Of a stretch of 64,000 nucleotides of DNA, positions 9,868 through 22,339 are shown piece after piece. Within the stretch, counting starts at the first letter, position 1, and each line of letters opens with the position of its first letter. The notes under the pieces were generated by a model, which was given only the letters and a program-made list of their open reading frames with translations, was not told where the DNA came from and did no database searches. Origin of the DNA: Topomyia yanbarensis (Eukaryota; Arthropoda; Insecta; Diptera; Culicidae); assembly GCF_030247195.1 (NCBI RefSeq), contig NC_080672.1, positions 353,646,413 to 353,710,412 on the forward strand, in the 5' to 3' direction. Made by a program: the position numbers and the translations under genes.

Positions 9868-10230
9868 TTTTAGTCCACCTAGTGATGCAATTGTGCTTTT
9901 CTCATTTCTCCAGACTACGATTCCATGGCTGGTTATGTTCAATACGATGGTGGAAATGAATATTACATGTTCAGTACGATTTGCACATACATACAATGGA
10001 TCGACAGCCACGATCTTGAGAAACTATGTGATACTGAAACATCGCTTGAAACCAGCAGTGGATCATGGAGAATGATCCGGGAGGTCCACGTCCTGCCGAA
10101 ATTTTTCAACTTAAGAAATTTTAAACTAGTTTTAATTTTAAAGTAGCAACCCCTCACTGCATACCCACCTCGGGCCGGTATGATTGACGATTTTTAGAGT
10201 GATTGCATAATCTTTCTATATGAGAAAGGC
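9868..10230 (+). repeat. Dispersed family copy with TCCACCTAG terminus
   Basis: Begins TTTTAGTCCACCTAGTGATG and resembles 63691-63893 over about 200 bp. It ends in TTTCTATATGAGAAAGGCAAA, a terminus shared with 44702-44935. No intact protein. Confidence 0.7.
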
Positions 10231-10242
10231 AAAAATGTACCA

Positions 10243-10640
10243 AAGTCCAAAAAAGTCAATTTTTGCCAAACATCTCAATGTTTCATGCATTTTAAAGGCA
10301 TTTGGCATCAAAACTACAAATTTGATTTTGAAAATTTTTCATTTCAGTTTATATGGGAATTTGCTGTGTGATTGCACTCTTCAACTCGTAACTTCGAAAC
10401 CGGGAGTCCAATCAATAAAATTCAGTAGCAGCCGATGGGAAGGTTGTACCTTTCATTTGAGACCAACTTTGTGCAAATCGATCCAGCCATCTCTGAGAAA
10501 CAGAGGTCACATTTTTTTCTACATACACACAGACATTTTCCAATCTCGACGAACTCAGTCGATTTGCATATGACACTCGGCCCTCCGGGTCGAGATTAGA
10601 TTGACGAATTTTAGAGTGAATGAGAAAGGCAAAAACATTT
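10243..10640 (-). repeat. GGCCCGGAGGGCC-family copy, minus orientation
   Basis: Contains, in reverse, the family blocks also seen at 47459-50105: the pair of TTCCGGAG-like blocks, CATCTCTGAGAAACAGA, an ACACACAG tract, CTCGACGAACTCAGTCGATT and CTCGGCCCTCCGGG. Non-coding. Confidence 0.75.
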
Positions 10641-11326
10641 TTAGCAAATGTTGAAAGTTATGCATTTTTTTGATGAACAATTCTATGTTTCATAGGCATT
10701 AAATCAATTTTAACTTCGCTTCCTATTGAATAAAGACCCTTATTACAGTACATCTCTACAAAAACGAGATTAATTTGAAAATAAATCTGAGGATTATGAT
10801 TGATTACAGAACTCTGGAATTTTCTATTGGAATGTTTTCAGGCAGGAATTTGATATTGATGCTATTAGACAACTGTGAATTCAAGACCTATAGATCAGTT
10901 ACATATCAGGACCCCATTCCGACAATTTATCAAAAGTCCTCATGATGTTTACAACAACAGGTTATCAATCTACGGATCAGATTGTTATTGTAAAATTGAA
11001 TTAAATCAGTCTGCATCAATAAATTTTCAACTTCAATCCAATATTTTTTTTGGGTGTGGTGGAGGGGGGAGGGGGGTTGTATGGTGTTAAACCCCAAAAC
11101 CTTCTCTTGGTTACGCCGTTGCTTGTAGTTATTTATTTCGCTTTTCATTTTCCGATATGTTTCAGATCGATCCGATGGTCATAAGTTAGAAAAATTGCAC
11201 TCAGAAGGTTCGCACAAATGAACATTTTTGCACTGATAAGTTATCAAGTTCCTTCCAGACAACTTGGAAGTGTTCGGTGATTATTTCTAGCGGTTGTAGA
11301 TAGAAAAATGAAATACAAAATTCGTT
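10641..11326. other. Non-coding stretch without recognised features
   Basis: No repeat terminus or reading frame stands out beyond a G-rich run near 11060-11085. Confidence 0.4.
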
Positions 11327-12190
11327 TTATCGTAATAATGTTTGGCTTATTTCAATGGATTATTACTATATTGAACAATAAATAGGCGACAAAAGGTAAT
11401 CCACAAACGACAATCCATAACTTTTAAAAGTATTCAAAATAGATATTTAAAGTCTTCAGTAAAGTTATTCGCAAAAGTAAGAGCTACAAATTTGCTGAAG
11501 ACGTCATTTCGATATAATCACTTCCAAGAAAATTTGTGAAAATATCTCACTCATAGGGGGATTAATCAGCAAAAGCACAATACCAAAAGAAAGGGCATAT
11601 TATCTTCATTAAATTCTCCGAAGATACTATTTACCTAAAATAAGCCGTTTTGGCGCTAATAATAGATTACATGTTTTTGGTCATATTTCTGGCAATGGGT
11701 AATGATAAAAATCTTTCGTCCGCATTTAATTATAAATATCTCTTTTGATAATAGTCCGAATTCAACAATCTATAGCTTGTTCGAAAGGTATTCGTTAAAG
11801 CTGTCTAAAAACATATAAATTGTTAATCTGTATTGTCAATTTCGGCAGATAATTCAAAAAAACTGCAAAAAACGCCATTTTTACGCATTCAAACATTCAT
11901 ATCTTGAAAACTAAACATCAGAATCAAAAACAAATTAATAGCGTTCATACTGTTTTTTAGTTCTTTCATTTAAAATTGGTTTGGATAAGATCGGTGCAGC
12001 CATTGCTGAGAAACACGAATGAGAATTTGTCCGTTACATACACACACACACAGACACACACACACACAGACATTGTCCCAAATCGTCGAGCTGAGTCGAT
12101 TGGTATATAAGACTCGGCCCTCCGGGCCTCGGAAAAAATCTTGAAAGTTTGAGCGAATTCTATACATTTCTTTTATAAGAAATGTAAAAC
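11327..12190. repeat. Dispersed repeat, copy B, carrying the empty Transib target site
   Basis: Paralogue of 1-678 plus 7870-8056. At 12001-12005 it has one CATTG, running straight into CTGAGAAACACG. Copy A has the Transib element between two CATTG copies at this point. The CA tract differs slightly in length from copy A. Confidence 0.92.
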
Positions 12191-12439
12191 ATGTCAGTTA
12201 TAATCATTGTATAACGCTGCTATGAGCAGAGATATTGGTTTTTGTTTTGTGAGCAGTCTCGGTTTCTGTCATGTCATTACCAAAGCGATTCTCTGTACTT
12301 GAACTAGTTCACAGCTTCACGAACATTATTCATGAAATCAAAGGTTAAACTTTTGATTTTATTCATAGAGGTAGGAGCGTTATCCAGAGTCCGACTATAC
12401 GACGCGAACTGATTCATGATCTAGGAAATGATCTAATTT

Positions 12440-13180
12440 TTGTAGTTGTTTTTCACGAAATCAAAATATTTTCTCATAAACAGTTTCATGAAACTCGGAA
12501 TATTATTCATGAATACTTGCAATCATCGTAAACTACCCGTGCTCGTTAAATAGTTAAAAAAATCATAAAATAGTATTCATGTATACGTGAACTGATTCAT
12601 GATTTCTCGCGAATTAGTCACGGCTCTTCATTCGTTCATCGTAAAATATTATTCATTATTTTGTGAAATAGCTCACAAAATCATAAAATAATGTTCATGT
12701 ATTTGTGAACTAGTTCATGATTCTTAGTATAATAATCACGACTGAACATTCGTGCTCGGGAAATAGTTCACAAATTCGACTAATACTATTCATGTATACG
12801 GGTACTGATTCATAATTCCTAGCGAATTAGTCATGGCTGACCATTCGTGGTCGTGAAATAGTTCGCAGTATCATAAAATATGATTCACGTAATCAACTCG
12901 TTCAGGTTTCTTAGTTTATTAGTCATACCTGGCCATTCGTTCTCGTAAGATAATTCACAAAATCATGAAATCTTATTTATGGAAACGTGAGGTGATTCAT
13001 GATTCCTAGTATAATAGTCACGCAAGATCATGCGCGCCCGTAAAATAGTTAACAAAATCATAAAATATTGTTCATGTATGCGTGAGACGGTTCATGACTT
13101 CTAATATAATATTCACGACTGGTTATTCGTGCTCCTGAAATAGTTAACAAAATCATAAAATATTATTTACTAAGCACGAG
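12440..13180 (+). repeat. Degenerate tandem satellite, about 100-bp units
   Basis: About seven units carry the blocks TTCATGATTCCTAG, TAATAGTCACGACTG, CCATTCGTGCTCGTGAAATAG and CACAAAATCATAAAATATT, spaced roughly 92-111 bp apart. Related blocks recur at 15168-15240 and, in rearranged form, at 15560-15990, so the array was probably continuous before later insertions. Confidence 0.8.
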
Positions 13181-13489
13181 AACGACCACCCTGTTTGTAG
13201 ATTCAAAGATGACTTTTTGTCACAAAACATTTGTTTTGCGTTAACCCTCGAACACTCGCGCTGTTGTACTTTGTACAACACTTTGGGGTTTTTCGTTATC
13301 ATTTTGTTGCAAAGACATTTATGTATTCCTCAGAAATCATGTTTTAGACAAGATATACTCATTTTTTTACACTGATATACCTCAAGTACAATAATACAAT
13401 CTGAAATTGTTTGATAAAACCATACCAATAGAACGCGCGATGTTGGAAGTTCGACCAAACAATATTCTGTTCAATATATCTCGTGATCT

Positions 13490-13960
13490 CGATCATTTGG
13501 ACGGTTACTTCCTTCGACAAACTTGTTCAGAAGATCAAGTGATAGTCAATGGAAGATAAAATAGTTTGATATAAAATTCTGCCGCTAGGTGACGCCAGTG
13601 AGCATGTTATTTTTTCAGCTTACTATATCTCAAGATCTAGATTTGTTAGAAAGTCAGTATCTTCGACGAAGTTGCTAAGCAGATCAAAACCTATGAGGTC
13701 GTATAACGGCTGCTTCAGAAAACTACCGTTAGACGGCGCTAGTGAGCATGTCAGTTGTCCAACCTATTGTATCTCAATTTCCTAATTTTTTAGCGAGTAA
13801 GTGCATTCGGCAGAGTTGCTCACGAGATTAAAACCTTCGAGGTGGTATATCGAATAATATGGAATTATTCTTCTAGGAGGCACTAGTGATCTTGAGCATG
13901 TAATTTTTTCGACCCACTGTATCTCAGTTTCCTGTCTCTTTGGAAGGTCGTTGTTCTCTT
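13490..13960 (+). repeat. Left subterminal tandem repeats of the piggyBac-like element
   Basis: About three copies of a ~150-bp unit with the blocks TATCTTCGACGAAGTTGCT, AGATCAAAACCT, GGCGCTAGTGAGCATGT and ACTGTATCTCA; GAGCATGT recurs near 13592, 13743 and 13894. Confidence 0.72.
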
Positions 13961-14339
13961 TTTTCTTCGAACTAAACCCAAAAATGGTGAGTGTAACCGA
14001 AGAAAAGAATAAATCGATGATATTCTGAAAACAAGTTCATTAAATTGTCAGATGACGTTCCTCTAACTCAACTAAACTAATTTATTCATTTATAATTTTG
14101 GAATATGTACGCAAAGAAATTAAGATTTGGTTGTCGTAAAACTCATGTGTACCATTTCTGTAACACTAAACAACCTTTCACGATGATAATCTGTAAAAGG
14201 GGCTGCTTATAACATGCACAGAAATAATGACGTAGCCTTACTAAGTACAGAAAAATGCTAAACGAACACAATTGTTCTTCAATTTCTTCAACGTACTGAT
14301 TTGATTCGAAAATGGTATAACTCACTTATGACATGAATT

Positions 14340-14720
14340 ATACTATCATACTTCTAAATAGTTGCAATCTTGAGATTCAGAAATCATGACTATGCATGCT
14401 CACTAGCGCTACCTAGTGACAGAATCCTAAACTATTCAGTGTTTCGCTTCGTAGGTATTTATCTCTTGTGCAACTATATCGAAAATACCGTCCTGCTAAC
14501 AAATCAGGAATTCGAGATAAAGTAGACCAAAAATGGTATGGTCACTAGCACCACGTAGTGGTAGAATATCGAACTATTTCGCATACCACCTCGTAGGTTT
14601 TGATCACTAGAACAACATTGCCGAAGACACATATCTGCTGAAAAATCAGACACTTTAGATACAGTAGATCGAAAAAATAATGCTCACTAGCGCCGCCTGG
14701 CGGTAGAATTCCATCATGTT
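14340..14720 (-). repeat. Right subterminal tandem repeats, inverted relative to the left array
   Basis: The same unit in reverse complement: GCTCACTAGCGC-like blocks recur near 14397, 14540 and 14682, about 143 bp apart, accompanied by ACCTCGTAGGTTTTGATC. Confidence 0.72.
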
Positions 14721-15167
14721 AATTCGCTCATCCGGAATGGCTCTACTGCCTAAGTTTGCAGAAGAAAGTAGTGCTCCAAATGATACGGATCACGAAGTAT
14801 TCTAAAGACAATCTGTGTTGTACAAAGTACAACGCGCGAGTGCTCGTGTTACAAAATTTGGCGCGAGTGCCGGAGGGTTAAAGTCAACAGCGTCCGCAAG
14901 CGGCTACTCAACAATACAAGCTTTCCGCGCATATCGAAACCAGATGGAAGTGTTCAATCTGGTTTTGATATGCACAGGAAGCTTATTTTGTAGAGAAGCC
15001 GCTTGCAGACACTGTCCAAAGGTTACAAGGTTACTACTTGCCAAGGAAAATATTTGTAGTTGTTTTGTCCTAAAGATGAAGAAATACTCCCTTGGAAATG
15101 TCGACTTTAACGCAAAATAAATGTTTTGTAATTGAAATGCGAGACCAAAAAGCCAGCTTTGAATCTA

Positions 15168-16107
15168 TAAAATATTATGAATTGATTCGTGAACTGGTTC
15201 ATGATTCATAATACATGACACATGATCTATCTTGAGCGCTTGTGATTTTTAGAAGATATTCTGAATCATTTTAAAATTTCAATTTCGACGTAGAAGTTCG
15301 CAAAATTTGGATTTTTTTAATGAAATATTATATAGTTATGTCCAGCATCTAGCAACTGTAATAGGTGCGAGCAGCAGATATAAAAAACTATTAGGACCTT
15401 GAACATCGTTATTCATTTGATAAGGTTCAATTTGATGTCCGGACAAAAAACGAAAACTACGCTGTTTGTAATGTAGTTCACAAAAGATATCGCTACTCCA
15501 CGTGTCAAATTCGAAAGTTACTCCACGTGTCAAATTCGAAAGTTAACTCAAGAATACAATATCACGATAACGTGCAAATAATTTACGAAAATCGTGACTA
15601 AGATCCTGAAATCATAAACATAAAGCACACTACTCGTGAAAAAAATATCAACAATCGTGGACACAAATAGAATGACTAAAATATGATGACAACGTGAATA
15701 TAAATTATGAAAACCGTGACCAAGGTTCTGAAATAATGAACATAAATCGCGCTACTCTGCAATAAAAATCAAATAGTAAACTCATTATTAAAAAATGACG
15801 GTAACATGATGAGAAATTACTAGCATTGTCGGTTCTTTTAGTTGATATACTTTATACAAACCAGTGTATCCCCAAAGTATGAACAAGAATCATAGCAAAA
15901 ACTAATTATGTCCAGGGAACAACCACTGTAACGGTGCGCGAACTAGTTATTATAAAACACAAATAGTTTCATGAATACGAAGTTTGTTATCCCCACTTTC
16001 AGGAACTTGGTCACAATTGTCGTAAATCGTTCAGTTCGCAAAATCGCGATTTTTGGCTCATCAATTTATGACCGGTTTTTTTTCGTGTACTGAACACTAA
16101 GAATTCT
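15168..16107. repeat. Remnant of the satellite, with related ~125-bp units
   Basis: Near 15580-15780 two units share ACGAAAATCGTGACTAAG, CCTGAAATCATAAACATAAA and CTACTCGTGAA-like blocks. CCACGTGTCAAATTCGAAAGTTACT is directly repeated at about 15497-15545. No gene. Confidence 0.5.
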
Positions 16108-16183
16108 TCCTGGCCCAGACTCGAACATACGACGAGTTGCTTATAAGACAAGCGCCTTACTGTCTGAACCACCAGACCAGGGC
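16108..16183 (-). ncRNA. tRNA-like sequence (tRNA-derived SINE head or tRNA pseudogene)
   Basis: On the minus strand the sequence has tRNA layout: acceptor-like CCTGG/CCAGG ends, a D-arm-like GGTGGTTCAGACAGT, an anticodon-like stem GCTT-GTCTTAT-AAGC (loop would present CTT) and a B-box-like TGTTCGAGTCT. T-arm pairing is poor, so it is unlikely to be a functional tRNA. Confidence 0.4.
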
Positions 16184-19100
16184 AGGAAGGAAAGATTATT
16201 TATCATATCTAGATAAAATTTTCTAGAAAACTATGCACTAAAACTCTCAAACAATGAGCACTTTATGGTTTCACAATTACCATTTACCATTTGAACATTT
16301 GATAGACTAAAGTTTGATATTTAAATTAAAGTTTTCACAAATTGGATTTCTGGATTAGGTCAGGGCACTGTGTTCTTAGTGTAAACACCAGGCATCACAC
16401 TCAAGCGAGAAACATGGTCAGAAAAAAGATGGGTGGGTAATGTCCGAAAAACAACCGCAATGAAGTAGAATACACTTAAGTTTTCGCTTTCTAACTTGTG
16501 CCGTAAATTGTCATCAAAATCACCAAGTAAGTAGTTTCGGATTATTTTGAGAAATCTCAAAAATTTTGATTGACAATTAAATAAAAATTAAAGCCCCAGA
16601 CATTACAATTCGAAGAACGATTCAAAAATTTCATCGATCAGATTTAAAAGGTCGTACCTACATCAACGCTATCTATTATTTGTATTCATTGAACTGTGGT
16701 GATAGAAGATTCAGTCGCTTTGACGAACGAGTCTCGTTCCCGGAAGTAGATTGGAAGTAAATTGAAAACATTTTGCTAGTTGTATTCGTTCAAATATGAT
16801 TCATTGAGCTGCAGCAAAGAAATACCGCCAGTCGGCGTGCAAAATCCCAGTGGTAATGCTATTCTCGTCGTATTTAATTGTCTAACGATTGCCATCATGT
16901 CAGAAATGCTTGCGCTAGTGCTCTGAGTGTAATATGGTAAGAAATACTACCGAATTGTGTAAAATATTTTGACAGCTTTTGGAAAACGCCCCACCACTAC
17001 TGAAAATCCGTAGTTGATGCTATGGATTTTTGGCAGTGGTGGCATTAATTCGCGCACAGCTAAACCGTGTAAAACTCGTTCCATTGCTGTGTGCAAAGCT
17101 AATCGTGCCCTATTCATCAACCTGTATGATTTGAAACTTTGCATGTAAACGAACGATTGTTCCGCCTGGACGATGTAGCCATAATGTTGCTCGTTTGGCA
17201 TTAAAGCGGTGAATAATTGAAACGGACACGTAGCACGTTTATTTGTAAACTATCCGTATCTGATTGAGTCACTTAGGTGTGAATATGTACAAAAACCAAC
17301 ATTGCCTGAAATCTATGGCGTCTATCGCTTGTTGTATCGTCCGGACAATATAACCAACATGTTGCTCGTTTGGCATATGAGCGATAACAGATGTAAGCCG
17401 AACAAGCGGGACTTGCAAAAAAAAAAACCTTCCCGTATGTGATGGAACGCTTAGATGTTCCCTCTTGACGGCTCTGTCTGAACTAGGCTTGCAAATTCCG
17501 CATTTCCCTCATCGTTTTCAAAAGATTTTCTGAAAATCCGTTTTTGCAATATTTATAGTAGTCGTACACAATTTACATTCAGTTTGTGACAAAATATTGC
17601 AATTTCTTTCAGTACAGCGGAAGTAATTCGGGTTGAAAAATTAGGAATATATCAGAAATTCTTGGACCGGTTCCAAATTTTTATTTTGCTGAGAACAATA
17701 TATCCAAGCCAAGATAACATGGAAAACCATAATATTAACAATCGTACAACAAACACTAAAAACGTGGCAGCAAACAATACATAGTGACAATAGGACTAAT
17801 GGTCGTGATTTTGTCCTTCTTTAATCGAATAACTATTGCTGCTAAACCACATATTAGTCAATCAATCCTATAATTACCTATCTATCAATGTTTGCTTCTA
17901 ATGTTCGCTCTTAGGCTAAGTTCACACGATGAACTTAATGTCGTAATATTTCAGTCGCTTTCTACGGTTATCAGTTATTGTTCCTATAAGTTTGAAAATG
18001 ACGCAACGATACAGCGAGCACGGAGGGCGACTATAATATTGAGACTGGTTGAATTTACAATTGGATTAACGTTTCTATTCCATGTCTTTAGTACATGACA
18101 TTCCCTCATTCTTTTTTGGTTCAATATGGAATTTAAAAGAAAGAGCAATAATCAGAAAGCAGGAAGCACAGGGAGGAAAAAAGAATCAATCAATTGAAAT
18201 CGACTCCCTATCTTTTCTTCTGTCTTCTATGTTTTCTATACATTCACCACGTGTGCTTTCGGAGTTGCTCTCTGATTCTCTCATTTCGGTTTAAATAAAA
18301 CGATATTTTCGAAAGATAACTGCACGACTATGATGTATTTCCATGTAGGATACTTTAATTATCAACATAGCTAATGGTTCTAGTGTTACAGTTACTGGTT
18401 ATGCCGCGATACCATGTTTGAAGCAATTAATTCGTTCCAACATAACTTACGTTGCGTTGCGGTGTGACGATGACTTTGGCGGATTATACACTGACTTCAT
18501 CATGTTTGACTGCTGATTATCTAATAAGAGTTGCTTAGGAAGTGGTAAGCAGGAATTCATAACAATCCGACCCATATTAAAACCTCACCAGCATGATAGC
18601 CATCATTGCCGGCCGCCCCCACCTCCATCGTTCACGGAGATGAATAAGGGATAAGTTAGACGGAAAGTGTTGATGCTCCACCTACTTAACGGAAGGTAGA
18701 CGACTCATCAGGCTCTTCCATAGGTATCACGTAGTTGGTGGTTTGGAAGGGTTTAGGGTCTAGGATTCGCTCCAAGAAAGCGATGCGGCCTGTAAAGCAT
18801 GGTTTTTTAGGTAGTAGTTTAGTTGGTTTTCGAGTACACGATCACTCGAAAAAAGAAAGATCCTATTTAGTTTTTGGTTATTTAAACTCTGGGCAGTCGT
18901 CTACCGAGAGCATCCTATGTTTTCTAAACAAAAGCAATTTGAACTCCACACAGCCGACCGTGAGAGTATTGCCTAGAAAAGCCAATCTTATCTGCATAAT
19001 GGATCGATATTTATTGCGACAGAATTCAGACAAATTTCGCTATTCCTTCTGTACGACATATTTATTGGGCTGAAAACTACCGAGTGATAACACGTTGTAC

Positions 19101-20083
19101 AGACAAAAAGTTATGATAGCTCGAGTTGTTCTAAATCAAGGAAAGTATTTCCTATTTTCCATATCGGATTGCTTGTGAAATACACTCATACGAACGATAA
19201 CATCGAACATTGTTAGCAATAACGGAACTTGAAATTAGATTCATAAAAACAGACAGATCATGGATACTAGTCAGATTAAAGTCTTATTGGGGCTGATTTC
19301 CGAACAACTATTTATTGAGAAAAAATATTAATAGAGAGTTGTATACAAACCGAACCTACAAAAGAAAACTAAGAAACAACTTTGAGCTGCCCAAAATAAC
19401 AATTAACTGTACCGAAAGATTCACTCTGCAAGACGGATACACTAGCAATTCCACGCACGCGTCGTTTGACCCCCTTCCCTGTCAGCATATGACCACAGAT
19501 CCTAGCTGAGCTTCACTAATGCCACTCCCGCTCGAAATGAAACTAAGACATGCTCCAATCCGTCAACCTGTCGAAGTGAACGAACTGACAGCGGTTGGTG
19601 TTAGAACCCTGTCCAGTCCCGAGTTTAAGCAAAAACGGCAAAAGGTGGCCTGTACCCCGGTTGGCACCGCGGGGAGGTAAAGGATAGCAGTTCTGTATTA
19701 GAGGTGAATGATGACATAGATTGGCCTCATGTTGCACGATAATTCAGCTTTGCCAATCATTCATTCGTTCCAGCATAAATTTCGAGAGAAAACAGGCATC
19801 TCGTGGTAACTGTTGTGGAAGCATCGAGAAGCAACCGAGCTTTGTACTAAATATATCATGGATTTTAATAATGACCATGAAAAGACTAATAAACTACTTC
19901 GATCTACTCTACATGGTCTGCTAAACAACCAAGAAGTGATGAGAGATGATATATGACATATTTTTGGTTAGCTGTCTCAAGATTTATTTCAATCGGCGAT
20001 GACGGTGCTGAGTAATTAGTAAAATTAGTAAAATAATTTTCAAACCGGCTACTAATAAAATGTGCGCGATTGTAAAAAATGGG
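16184..20083. other. Long non-coding stretch; unidentified repeat fragments
   Basis: No convincing gene. At 16947-17201 (minus) an open frame starts MPNEQHYGYIV, and a second degenerate copy of the same motif lies near 17340-17390 on the same strand. At 18560-18960 and 19510-19730 there are GC-richer blocks that look like pieces of untranslated retrotransposon sequence, but I cannot name them. Confidence 0.35.
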
Positions 20084-20085
20084 TA

Positions 20086-20826
20086 CCGTAAAACGGGGGA
20101 ACATTGATCAATATTTCTACATTTATTCGAATAACTTTCTTCAAATCACGTAAATGTAACTGTTTGTATTTTTAAAGCAAGCACTGGTACTCATAGATTG
20201 AAAACGTCGAAATTGGTTGGTAATTTATTTCAATTTACTATAAAAATAAAATAAATTTATTGTACATTTTCATTCGTTGATTTCGGGGTAACTTTGATCA
20301 GTAAAATATGTGCATCGAAATAATAAATAACACTCCAAATGTTACGTAAATAGTACTTCTGCAGGCGATTTTATGGCCCGATATTGTGTCGTCCCGTAAG
20401 AAAACAAAACTGCCTGGAAGAATACGGTCGACTTTTAGCGAACTTTGTCGGGAAAATAGTCGAAATAAAATAGTTAGCAATAAAAATCTCGGATTTTTTA
20501 AATAAATTTTTGGACAAAAATATTTACGGTTTCTAAAAAAGTGACCAGTTTAGTTGAAGTTGCTTGATTTCATTAATATACAAGGAATTGTTTGAACAGA
20601 TTGAAACGATGCATAAAAGTTGTATCATTTTCAATTTGAATTTGTGTTCATAAAAAGTACATTAATTGACAAAAAATAGTTGCCGGTAGATGCTGAACAT
20701 GTTTATAATATGGTTTGTATTTTGTTTCGATGATTTTGTTAGAGGAAATCATCTTATCGCACGTTACTGAAAAAAGTCTCATATGATCACACTCACCCCG
20801 GTGATCAAAGATACCCCGTTTTACGG
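20086..20826. mobile_element. TA-flanked MITE (Tc1/mariner-type)
   Basis: Starts CCGTAAAACGGGG and ends CCCCGTTTTACGG, each flanked by TA. The subterminal blocks GATCAATATT and TTGATCAGTAAA versus CCGGTGATCAAAGATA are also complementary. There is no open frame. TA duplication suggests mobilisation by a mariner-like transposase. Confidence 0.8.
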
Positions 20827-21289
20827 TAATACGCAGAATTGAAATCGTTTATTAGATTTTCAGATACGTTACTAATATAGTACCAATTTGGAACAGTACA
20901 CGTGGTCAGATAATCAACTCGTTTCCAACTACAACAGGTACAGGTAATTTATAACATGTACGTTAGAGTGGCTCGCGGTTGTATGGGAAAACTTCAAAAT
21001 GATTTAAACTAGCGGGCACAGTACTTTTTAAGTTCCTTTTGTGGTCCCAAATGTCTGTGCAAAATTTGGTAGCGATTGGTTGCTTTCCGGGTCTGCGCAT
21101 TGCGTTCAAAGTTTGTATGGAATGTTATATGGGGAAATCAATTATTTTGCATTTGCGTTAATAAAGATCGCTATTTCACTCAATATGAAAAACCAGCTTT
21201 ATAAAACGATAAATCAAACCTTGGTTAACAACTTTTTCGAAGACGGTAACTAGCTACGAGTTTTCAAAAAATAGTTATAACGATTTTAA

Positions 21290-22339
21290 AACTTATGGTT
21301 CAATCCAAATGCAGAAATTAATTATTTCTTCCAACACTGTCAGTACACCACGACACCGATACTTTAAACATGAATAAAGGAGAATATATTCATCGCAGAG
21401 ACTTGGTACCTTTGAATGAAATGCTCAGAATGAATTGCTGAATATCATAGACGTAGTCAGAAAATGAAAAGAAGAAGAGAGGGGGGGGCATGTGTACTCC
21501 CCAGTCCCTGTTTAGATTGTTTAGTATAAGACAAAGAATCATCACGTCCTTGTCAATGACAACGACTGAACTTTCTTAATATTTTGCTAGACCCAAATAT
21601 GAATCATAATCAGATTGTAATCTTTGTTGTGGGAAATAATATTTACAATATTCAGAATTTACACCTACAAATTTATGTGTTGTTTTTGCTTGGGGCAAAA
21701 ACTAACTCCGGAACATCCCATATCGGTCATGTCTGGAAATCGCGTTGGGTTCTAACCTGAAATATATTTCTGGTTCGCCAACATCACCTCTGTTTTGCGT
21801 GAACCTAACTCAATTTAATCATAAAAACGCTTGTTTGAAATAACTATCTTGGTTTCGTTCCTAGATTCTCAAACGAAAATGTCAATAGAATCAATTCCGA
21901 AACTTCAAGGATATGCATTTTTTAAAATTCTGACTCTGAACGGCTAAGAAATAGGGTTTTAAAATATGTAAAACTTATAAACCGCTGTACCATTTTAAAT
22001 GAAATAACAGTAGAGCCCTTAAATAGTAGCACTCAAACACTTAAGATTAATTTTTAATTCGGCGGTTTAAACCTGCGTTGAAGATGTGCTCCTTATGTTA
22101 TACTAAACTAGATAGATAGACAGAGAACTGAGGAGTGCACAAGTCACACTCCCTTTTGTTTTCATTTTCTGACTACGTCCATATTATACAGCAATTCATT
22201 CTGAACATTTCATTCAAAGGTACTAAATCTCTGCGATGAATATATTCTCCTTTATTCATGTTTAAAGTAGCGGTGTCGTGGTGTACTGACAGTGTTGGAA
22301 GAAATAATTAATTTCTGCATTTGGATTGAACCATAAGTT
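21290..22339. mobile_element. TTAA-flanked non-autonomous element with ~230-bp inverted repeats
   Basis: Starts AACTTATGGTTCAATCC and ends with its reverse complement. About 230 bp at each end match with few differences. TTAA occurs at 21286-21289 and 22340-22343. Because the boundary lies in TTTTAAAA, a shorter duplication (TA) cannot be excluded. No coding region. Confidence 0.75.

Larger units (their letters stand above)
13245..14877. mobile_element. piggyBac-like non-autonomous element with TTAA flanks
   Basis: TTAA (13241-13244) precedes CCCTCGAACACTCGCGC and GCGCGAGTGCCGGAGGG precedes TTAA (14878-14881). Both ends also carry TTGTACTTTGTACAA-type palindromes just inside. CCC next to TTAA is typical of piggyBac-superfamily termini. 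No transposase is encoded. Inside lie inverted arrays of about 150-bp repeats. Confidence 0.8.
13198..15167. mobile_element. Foldback element inserted in the satellite, hosting a piggyBac-like element
   Basis: Left arm 13198-13244 (TAGATTCAAAGATG...ACAAAACATTTGTTTTGCGTTAA) is the inverted counterpart of about 15098-15167 (TTAACGCAAAATAAATGTTTTG...CTTTGAATCTA). The right half holds another hairpin around 14890-15020, pairing GCGTCCGCAAGCGGCT with AGCCGCTTGCAGAC, and the CGCATATCGAAACCAGAT arm. The precise ends and duplication are unclear. Confidence 0.6.

Noticed and set aside
16108..16183. Functional tRNA-Lys gene on the minus strand
   Set aside because: The T stem does not pair and the B box is imperfect, so it is listed only as tRNA-like.
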